Program-made: the position numbers and the translations under genes
Notes under the pieces: model-generated
What the model was told of the DNA's origin: nothing
Databases searched by the model: none
Seen by the model: the letters and a program-made list of their open reading frames with translations, nothing else
Part shown: positions 6,323-11,753 of the stretch, in pieces
How the letters are laid out: every line of letters starts with the position of its first letter
How positions within the stretch are numbered: the stretch's first letter is position 1
Source of the DNA: JBGQDM01 sp041495845
Lineage (GTDB): Bacteria > Acidobacteriota > Terriglobia > Terriglobales > Acidobacteriaceae
Reading direction: 5' to 3'
Length of the DNA stretch: 11,753 nt
Assembly (NCBI GenBank): GCA_041495845.1
Contig: JBGQDM010000099.1
Span: 1-11,753, forward strand

Positions 6323-6759
6323 TTCTTCTTGGCGAACATATGCTGCAAAATCCGGTTGCGCAGGTCTTCGATGCGGTCGACGGCGGCCTGCACGGTGGGC
6401 TGGTCTTCGAAGGCAAGAGTGCGGTTCATGTCGCGCAGGCGGTGCGCCATCTTGCGCAACTCAATTTCTACTCGCTTTTGATGCTTGCCGCTATCGAGTG
6501 CCGCCGTGGTGGCCTGCTCCGCGAATTGCCCCGCTTGCTGAATGGCTTTGCCCGCGTCTTCCGCCTTGCCATCAGCGTAGGCCTTGCTGGATTGCTCGAT
6601 GTAGCGCCAGACCAGGGCCAGGCAAATGGGCGGCTGTTCCTCGCGCCGCGCGGATTCCAGCCGCTTCTCCAGCTGTGCGACGGTTTCGTTGGCCGCGGAG
6701 TGCGCGCTGCAGAGCGTCACCAACAGCACCGGGACCATGATGGCGGCTCGCAAATTCAT
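6319..6759 (-). CDS. Small secreted helical protein, unknown function
   Basis: Taking the ATG at 6759, the product is 146 aa with a signal peptide MNLRAAIMVPVLLVTLCSA (1-19) and probable cleavage in the SAHSAAN stretch (18-24). The mature part is charged and helical (about 25-140), ends in a Lys tract (FAKKK) and has no recognisable domain. The open frame extends upstream to 6801, but the chosen ATG overlaps the TGA of the TPR gene as ATGA, has GAAGA just upstream and places the signal peptide at the very N-terminus. Size, topology and composition resemble the next gene, although I cannot show common descent by eye. Confidence 0.7.
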   Translation of the reverse strand: MNLRAAIMVPVLLVTLCSAHSAANETVAQLEKRLESARREEQPPICLALVWRYIEQSSKAYADGKAEDAGKAIQQAGQFAEQATTAALDSGKHQKRVEIELRKMAHRLRDMNRTLAFEDQPTVQAAVDRIEDLRNRILQHMFAKKK

Positions 6760-8099
6760 TTCTTCGGCTCGATGGCGATCAGGCGATGCCGCGCCTGCCA
6801 CTCCTGGTCGGGATACTGGCCCTGCGCCGACTCCAGGAACTTATGGTAATTCTCCGCCGCCTTCTTTGCATCTCGCAGGTGATCGTAAGCGGAGGCGCGC
6901 AGAAAATAGATGGCGGCGTTTTCCGGCAAGAAACGGCCGCGAACATCCAGAGCGCGGATCACGAGTGGGTAGTCCTTGTTCTCATTGGCCGCCGCAGCCA
7001 AGTCGCCATAGGCACCGCCCCGGTCGGGCTGCAGCTTCACCGTCTGCAAGAATTCTGACTGCGCTTCCGGAAACTTGCGCGCGGCCAGCAGAATTTTCCC
7101 CAGGGCATGGTGCAGCTCGGCGCTGGCGGGCTGTTTGGTTAGCAGTTGCCGGTACGCGGCCTCGGCCTCGGGATACTTGCGGGCGCGCTCATAGAGCTCG
7201 GCGAGGTCGAGGGCGGCGGCGGGATCGAGCGGCGCGCTTTTGGCGGCCAATCCCATCTCGGCGATCGCTTCGTCGTTCTTGCCTTCGGCGCCGAGCACGC
7301 GGCCGAGTTGGACGTGGAGGACGGCGTCGTCCGGGTGCGCCGCCGCTAGCTGGCGCAACATCGCCTCGGCCTCGGTAAAGCGCCGGCTGCTCATGTAGAG
7401 GTTGGCCAGTGCGGTAATGGCATCGCTCGATCCATCGCTCGATGTGGGAGCAAGCTGCAACGCCTGGCGGTAGGCCGCCTCAGCGCCCGCGATGTCCTTC
7501 TGACGTTCCAACAACGCACCCAGCGCGAAATACGGCTCGGGATCTTTTGGCTGCAGCTGTGCCGCCTCGCGATAGGCAGCCGCGGCTTCTTCAGGCTTCT
7601 CCGCTTCGAGAACATGACCGAGCGCGGACCAGGCTCGCGCTTTGCTTTCCTCCACATGGTCGGTGGGTTTGAGTTGGGTGGCGGCGTATAGAAAGGTCGC
7701 CGCGTCCGAATGGTTGGCACGGGCCAGCATGAGGCCAAGATTCAGATTCGACTCGAAAACATCCGGCTTGGCGGCCACGGACTTGCGATAGGCAGCGATC
7801 GCATCTTCGCTACGCCCCAGCGCATTCAACACGAAGCCAAGATCAAACCAGGCCAGATAGTTTTTTTCATTGTGCTGCGTGGCGCGCTCGAGCAGCGGCA
7901 GGGCGGCGGCGTAGTCCTTCTTGGTGATCGCCGCCTCCGCCTGTTGCACTTCCGGTGGCTGAGTTTCGTCTTCGACGGCGACTCGGCGGTGGCGCACCGT
8001 CTGGCCGGTGCTGTTGGTCACCTGGGCGAAAGCGGGGCTCAGAGCGCAAATTGCCAGCCCCAGGACGCTGATCCAGCGAGTTCCACTACTTACGGCCAT
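6756..8099 (-). CDS. Secreted TPR-repeat protein
   Basis: The 447-aa product starts with a clear signal peptide, MAVSSGTRWISVLGLAICAL, ending SPAFA before Q26. From about residue 53 to 430 it is made of roughly ten or eleven tetratricopeptide repeats with the usual pattern. Examples are NYLAWFDLGFVLNALGRSED (80-99), EPYFALGALLERQKDIAGAE (188-207) and ASAELHHALGKILLAARKF (325-343). Such solenoids are protein-protein scaffolds; no catalytic domain is present. After export it should reside in the periplasm or at the outer membrane. ATG 8099 is preferred over ATG 8120 because GGAG stands 9 nt before it and the signal peptide then has a normal short n-region. It overlaps the 3' end of uvrA by 14 bp and the next gene by 4 bp. 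Partners may be the two small helical proteins downstream (inference). Confidence 0.88.
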   Translation of the reverse strand: MAVSSGTRWISVLGLAICALSPAFAQVTNSTGQTVRHRRVAVEDETQPPEVQQAEAAITKKDYAAALPLLERATQHNEKNYLAWFDLGFVLNALGRSEDAIAAYRKSVAAKPDVFESNLNLGLMLARANHSDAATFLYAATQLKPTDHVEESKARAWSALGHVLEAEKPEEAAAAYREAAQLQPKDPEPYFALGALLERQKDIAGAEAAYRQALQLAPTSSDGSSDAITALANLYMSSRRFTEAEAMLRQLAAAHPDDAVLHVQLGRVLGAEGKNDEAIAEMGLAAKSAPLDPAAALDLAELYERARKYPEAEAAYRQLLTKQPASAELHHALGKILLAARKFPEAQSEFLQTVKLQPDRGGAYGDLAAAANENKDYPLVIRALDVRGRFLPENAAIYFLRASAYDHLRDAKKAAENYHKFLESAQGQYPDQEWQARHRLIAIEPKK

Positions 8100-10998
8100 T
8101 CGCTCGAACTCCGTTGCCATTTAAGATGCGCGTCAGGAAGTGTCCGGTGTGAGATTTTGTGTTTTTCGCGATCGCTTCTGGCGGGCCCATGGCGACGATC
8201 TCGCCGCCCCGGGAACCACCCTCCGGGCCCAGATCAATCACCCAGTCCGCGGTCTTGATCACCTCCAAATTGTGTTCGATGACCACGATGGAGTTGCCCG
8301 CTTCGAGCAAGCGGCGGAAGGCTCCCAGGAGCTTGCTGACATCATCGAAGTGCAGCCCGGTAGTGGGCTCATCGAAAATGTAGAGCAGATGGGGGCGCTT
8401 CTTGCCATCCTCTTTGGCAGCACGAAGTTTTTCCCGCGAGGCTGGCTCCAGGTGCGCCGCCAACTTCATCCGCTGCGCTTCACCGCCGGAAAGCGTCGTG
8501 GCCGATTGCCCCAGACGCAGATACCCCAACCCGACCTCATCGAGAGCACGCAAGCGATCGGCGACTTTGGGAACGCTGGCAAAAAACTGCAACGCTTCCT
8601 TCACCGTGAGCTGCAACGCCTCGTGAATATTCTTGTTGCGATAGCGGACCTCCAGTACCTGGGGCTTGTAGCGCGTGCCCTTGCAGTCCTCGCAAATCAA
8701 CTCGACATCGGCAAGAAACTGCATCTCCACGGTTACCGTGCCGTCGCCCTGGCAGGTGTCACAACGGCCACCGGGGATGTTGAAGGAAAAGTGTCCGGCG
8801 GCAAAACCGCGCTTTTTCGCTTCCGGCGTTCCCGCAAACGCGTCGCGGATGCCATCGAAAGCCTTGATGAAGGTCACGGGATTGGAGCGGGGCGTGCGTC
8901 CGATGGGCGACTGATCCACCAGCACCACCTCGTCGACCAGGTCAGCGCCGTCAATCTTCTGGAAGCGGGCTGCTTCAGGCGTGGCCGGAATTTGTTTGCG
9001 CGCCGCCGCCACACCCTGATAGAGCACGTCATGCACCAGCGTCGACTTGCCCGAACCGGAGACACCGGTGATGGCCACCAGAACTCCGAGCGGAATGGCC
9101 AGATCGAAATTCTTGAGATTGTGGGCGCGCGCACCGTAGATCTTGATCTGCCGCGTGCCTAGCTTGCGGCGGTTGGCGGGGAGCTGAATGCGGAGGTCGC
9201 CCGCGAGATAGCGTCCCGTCAGGGATCCGGGAGTGTGCGCCACTTCCTCAAATGTACCCGCGCCGATGATGCGGCCACCGTTTTCTCCCGCCCCGGGGCC
9301 GAGATCGAGAATCCGGTCGGCGGCGCGCATGATGTCAGGATCATGCTCCACCACCAGAATGGTGTTGCCCAGGTCGCGCAGGTCGTGCAGGATCTTGATC
9401 AGACGATGCGTGTCACGTGGGTGCAGACCGATGGAGGGCTCATCCAGCACGTACAGCGTTCCCACCAGCCGCGAGCCCAACGAGGTTGCCAGTTGGATAC
9501 GCTGCGCTTCGCCGCCGGAGAGCGTGGAGGATAGGCGGTCCAGCGTCAGGTATTCCAAACCAACCTCATTGAGAAAGCGCAGCCGGTCCTGAATTTCTTC
9601 CAGGATCTTTTCCGCAATGTCGGCTTCCTGCCTGGACAATTCCACCTGGTTGAAGAACTGCGCCGCTTGCTCGACGGTCATGGCACAGACGTCGCAGATA
9701 TTGCGTTCCTGGATGCGGACGTTGCGCGCCTCTGCCCGCAGTCGCGAGCCGTCACAGGCTGAACACACGGAATAGCCCCGATAGCGGCTGAGAAACACGC
9801 GCACGTGCAGCTTGTACTTCTTGCGCTCCAGATAATTGAAGAAGCCGCGGATGCCAGGGAAGCGGCCTTCGCCGGTCAGCACTAACTGCTGGTGTTCCGG
9901 CTGCAGTTCGGCCCAGGGAACGTCGAGCGGCAATTCAACCTGCTTCGCCAACTTTTTCATCTCATTGGCGAAGACGCGATACTTCGGCTTGGTCCACGGC
10001 TCGATGGCGCCATCGGCCAACGTCTTCGACTTGTCGGGAATCACCAGGTCCATGTCGAAGTCGATGGTGTTGCCGAACCCCTGGCAACGCGGGCATGCAC
10101 CGTAGGGGTTATTGAAGGAGAACAGGCGCGGCTCCGGTTCCGCATAGGCAATCTGGCAGCGCTTGCATTCAAAGCGCTGGGAAAAACGGTAATGCTCGAG
10201 AGCTTGCCCTTCGCGTGGCGCAGTTTCGAACAACACCTCGCTGGCTTCGCGATAGGCGGTCTCGATGGCGTCCACCACGCGGGCGCGCGAGTCGGCAGCC
10301 AAAACAATGCGGTCCACCAGTGCGGAAACGGGTGCGCCGAAGTTGACGTCGAGGAGCGACTCGGGACTGGAGAATTCAAAAATCTGCCCGGTCTGCCAGA
10401 GGCGGTTGAAGCCGCGCTTGCGCAAGTCGAAGAGGCGGGCTTTGAGCAGCGCATCGGCGGCGACGGCTTCGGGGTCATTTTTTCGCGCTCGCGTCTTTTT
10501 CTTCTCCACCGGTGCGGCATGGGCGACGCGCACGGGGAATAACGCGTTGAGCCGCGTCCCTTCCGGCAGGCGCAAGAGCGTGTCAGCGGCTTCGTCGACC
10601 GTATCTTTCTTCACCGGGCCGCCGCATTGCAAACAGAACGTCCGCCCGGCACGAGCGAAGAGCAGCCGCAAGTAGTCGTAGATTTCCGTCGCCGTGGCTA
10701 CGGTGGAGCGCGGGTTGCGGGTACTGTTTTTCTGCCGGATGGCAACTGCCGGTGCGATCCCGTCAATGGTCTCCACATCCGGCTTTTCAATGCGCTCCAG
10801 AAATTGCCGGGCATAGGCGGAGAGCGACTCGACGTAGCGCCGCTGGCCTTCCGCATAGATGGTGTCGAACGCGAGCGAAGACTTGCCCGAACCGGAAACG
10901 CCGGTGACGACCGTGAGGGCATTGTGCGGAATCTCAAAATCAATGTTCTTGAGATTGTGGACCCGGGCTCCGCGTACCACGATCGCGTCGTTCGACAT
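8086..10998 (-). CDS. uvrA: UvrABC excinuclease subunit A
   Basis: This 970-aa protein is the DNA-damage recognition ATPase of nucleotide excision repair. It dimerises, loads UvrB and acts in the cytoplasm. Both ABC halves are complete: Walker A GVSGSGKSS (33-41) and GVSGSGKST (645-653), signatures LSGGEAQR (493-500 and 836-843), Walker B YVLDEPS (516-522) and YIFDEPT (873-879), followed by H552 and H909. Zinc-binding Cys pairs lie at C278/C281 with C302/C305 and at C746/C749 with C769/C772. Length is close to E. coli UvrA (940 aa). The frame stays open to 11166, but family similarity begins at MSNDAIVVRGARVHNLKNID, so the ATG at 10998 is used; GGGGA stands just upstream. I see no truncation or missing key residue. 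Confidence 0.97.
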   Translation of the reverse strand: MSNDAIVVRGARVHNLKNIDFEIPHNALTVVTGVSGSGKSSLAFDTIYAEGQRRYVESLSAYARQFLERIEKPDVETIDGIAPAVAIRQKNSTRNPRSTVATATEIYDYLRLLFARAGRTFCLQCGGPVKKDTVDEAADTLLRLPEGTRLNALFPVRVAHAAPVEKKKTRARKNDPEAVAADALLKARLFDLRKRGFNRLWQTGQIFEFSSPESLLDVNFGAPVSALVDRIVLAADSRARVVDAIETAYREASEVLFETAPREGQALEHYRFSQRFECKRCQIAYAEPEPRLFSFNNPYGACPRCQGFGNTIDFDMDLVIPDKSKTLADGAIEPWTKPKYRVFANEMKKLAKQVELPLDVPWAELQPEHQQLVLTGEGRFPGIRGFFNYLERKKYKLHVRVFLSRYRGYSVCSACDGSRLRAEARNVRIQERNICDVCAMTVEQAAQFFNQVELSRQEADIAEKILEEIQDRLRFLNEVGLEYLTLDRLSSTLSGGEAQRIQLATSLGSRLVGTLYVLDEPSIGLHPRDTHRLIKILHDLRDLGNTILVVEHDPDIMRAADRILDLGPGAGENGGRIIGAGTFEEVAHTPGSLTGRYLAGDLRIQLPANRRKLGTRQIKIYGARAHNLKNFDLAIPLGVLVAITGVSGSGKSTLVHDVLYQGVAAARKQIPATPEAARFQKIDGADLVDEVVLVDQSPIGRTPRSNPVTFIKAFDGIRDAFAGTPEAKKRGFAAGHFSFNIPGGRCDTCQGDGTVTVEMQFLADVELICEDCKGTRYKPQVLEVRYRNKNIHEALQLTVKEALQFFASVPKVADRLRALDEVGLGYLRLGQSATTLSGGEAQRMKLAAHLEPASREKLRAAKEDGKKRPHLLYIFDEPTTGLHFDDVSKLLGAFRRLLEAGNSIVVIEHNLEVIKTADWVIDLGPEGGSRGGEIVAMGPPEAIAKNTKSHTGHFLTRILNGNGVRANGRK

Positions 10999-11074
10999 CA
11001 GTCCCCAGAGTCCTTTCGCCCGGAAAGCTGCAGCGCGCCCACAGGAAGCGCTGCATGCAGGGCCAGAATTCTTG

Positions 11075-11080
11075 ATTATA
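11075..11080 (-). promoter_or_regulatory. Candidate -10 element of uvrA
   Basis: The minus strand reads TATAAT exactly, about 77 nt upstream of the uvrA ATG. The sequence 17 bp further upstream (TGGCCT) is a poor -35 match at 3 of 6. Transcription would begin near 11068. I found no convincing LexA-type operator in this gap. Confidence 0.4.
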
Positions 11081-11104
11081 GATGGGGGCGGAGGTGCAGG
11101 CCAG

Positions 11105-11178
11105 ATAGGGCAGATTCTGGTGGTACTCGCAGCGAAGTTACATAGGCCCTTCGCCCCGGATGACAATTCTGTTTTGGG
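11105..11178. repeat. Degenerate copy of a possible dispersed intergenic repeat
   Basis: On the minus strand this stretch contains TTGTCATCCGGGGCGAAGG followed by CCTATGTAACTTCGC. It resembles the intergenic family read as TTGTCATCCTGAGCGAAGC plus a variable tail, which in my recall is frequent in Acidobacteriota and is often mistranslated as CHPERSEGP or LSAAKDL peptides. Here the shadow frames give NCHPGRRAYVTS and SSGAKGLCNFAASTT, i.e. damaged versions. Only one copy is in the window, so repetition cannot be shown from this sequence. Confidence 0.4.
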
Positions 11179-11188
11179 GTAGCGCGCC

Positions 11189-11753
11189 TCAAACCAGCAG
11201 CAGCACAGCGAAAATCAAAACCCAGAGCGCGCCCATGAAATGCCAATACCAGGCCGCAATGTCGACCACGATGCGGCGCGATTCGAGCGACCGGTGAAAC
11301 ACGGACATCCCCAGGGCCCACTGCAGCACCAGCATGCCGGCACCTACGTGCACCGCGTGCAGCATGGTCAGCAGGTAGACGAAAGAACTACCGGGGTGTC
11401 CAGTGACGTAGAAGCCCTGCGCCGCCAACTGGCGCCACACCAAGAATTGGCCGGTGAGAAAGGCGCCGCCGAGGATGACGGTCAGCAGCAGCCAAGGCGG
11501 ATTGCGTTCCTGGCCCAGAGAGATTCCGGGGATCTCCGCTACGGGCGCGAGAATCACGCGACGCGCCAGTTGCCGCCGCGCCAGTTCGGCCGTCACGCTA
11601 CTCAGCGCGAGTGCCACCGTGTTGAGCAGCAGTTGTACCAGCGGCAGCGGGATGCTGTGCCAGTCTTGCGTGTAAACGCCGCGGTCTCCATCGTAGGCAC
11701 CGAGGATGCGGCGCACCAGGTAGGCGCTGGCAAACGCCACGAACAGCATGACC
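11189..11753 (-). CDS. Cytochrome c oxidase (heme-copper oxidase) subunit III, 5' end cut off
   Basis: At least 187 codons of a multi-pass membrane protein are present; the frame runs off the right edge, and the first Met inside is internal (VMLFVAFASAYLVRR corresponds to the first or second family helix). Hydrophobic segments lie near residues 1-16, 33-52, 86-106, 122-147 and 164-186, counted from the first in-window Met. Family hallmarks are YLLTMLHAVHVGAGM (125-139) and AWYWHFMGALWVLIF (166-180), equivalent to the HxxH and YWHFVDVVWIFLF regions of COX3. It is an accessory subunit of the terminal oxidase in the cytoplasmic membrane. Genes for the other subunits are expected beyond base 11753. 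No convincing terminator follows the stop. Confidence 0.9.
   Translation of the reverse strand, partial: VMLFVAFASAYLVRRILGAYDGDRGVYTQDWHSIPLPLVQLLLNTVALALSSVTAELARRQLARRVILAPVAEIPGISLGQERNPPWLLLTVILGGAFLTGQFLVWRQLAAQGFYVTGHPGSSFVYLLTMLHAVHVGAGMLVLQWALGMSVFHRSLESRRIVVDIAAWYWHFMGALWVLIFAVLLLV

Noticed and set aside
8100..8120. Start of the TPR gene at ATG 8120
   Set aside because: No Shine-Dalgarno precedes it and it adds MATEFER before the signal peptide; ATG 8099 has GGAG at 9 nt. Not fully excluded.
10999..11166. A 56-residue N-terminal extension of UvrA (start at 11166)
   Set aside because: The extension is Pro/Cys-rich, unlike UvrA, and overlaps the intergenic repeat and candidate promoter. 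Family similarity begins directly after the ATG at 10998.
10999..11188. SOS (LexA) operator upstream of uvrA
   Set aside because: CTGTGGGCGCGCTGCAG around 11040 has only partial symmetry and does not fit CTGT-N8-ACAG; no GAAC-N4-GTTC site was seen.
1..11753. CRISPR arrays, tRNA or rRNA genes, insertion sequences
   Set aside because: No regularly spaced repeats, cloverleaf-like segments, transposase frames or terminal inverted repeats were recognised on either strand.

Overview
The window is a high-GC bacterial segment from a Gram-negative-type organism: several proteins carry Sec signal peptides and there is a heme-copper oxidase. Every convincing gene lies on the minus strand, so genes are described from high to low coordinates. 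Acidobacteriota is my best guess. It rests on the style of the secreted TPR protein and on a degenerate intergenic repeat upstream of uvrA whose shadow translations resemble the CHPERSEGP/LSAAKDL-type peptides common in acidobacterial genomes. This is recall-based inference, not a search result.

Right edge to 5067: a partial cytochrome c oxidase subunit III gene is followed by about 190 bp holding the degenerate repeat and a candidate uvrA promoter. Then come uvrA (970 aa, complete), a secreted TPR-repeat protein, two small secreted helical proteins of unknown function and a SprT-like zinc metallopeptidase. From uvrA to the second small protein the genes overlap by 4 to 14 bp, so they probably form one transcript.

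5066 to 4965: a regulatory region with a sigma70-like promoter and a perfect 33-bp AT-rich palindrome that resembles a Fur box, directly upstream of the next operon.

4964 to 1: a tightly coupled iron-transport operon. The order is an FTR1/EfeU-type iron permease fused to a DUF2318 CxxC/CxxC domain, two FtsX/MacB-type permeases, an ABC ATPase, and the start of murI (glutamate racemase) at the left edge. Junctions are 1 bp, -4 bp, 1 bp and 3 bp. The layout recalls the P19/FetMP-FetABCDEF type ferrous iron systems (FTR1, DUF2318, two FtsX-like permeases, ATPase), but no P19 protein or thioredoxin-like gene is seen here.

The most remarkable item is the ATPase. After a complete LolD/MacB-like nucleotide-binding domain it continues into a DtxR/MntR-type metal-sensing regulator region: a divergent winged helix followed by a well conserved metal-binding and dimerisation domain. 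This suggests a transporter whose motor directly senses cytoplasmic metal, an ABC ATPase that also acts as a transcription factor, or both. Together with the palindromic operator it is the best candidate in the window for an undescribed system.
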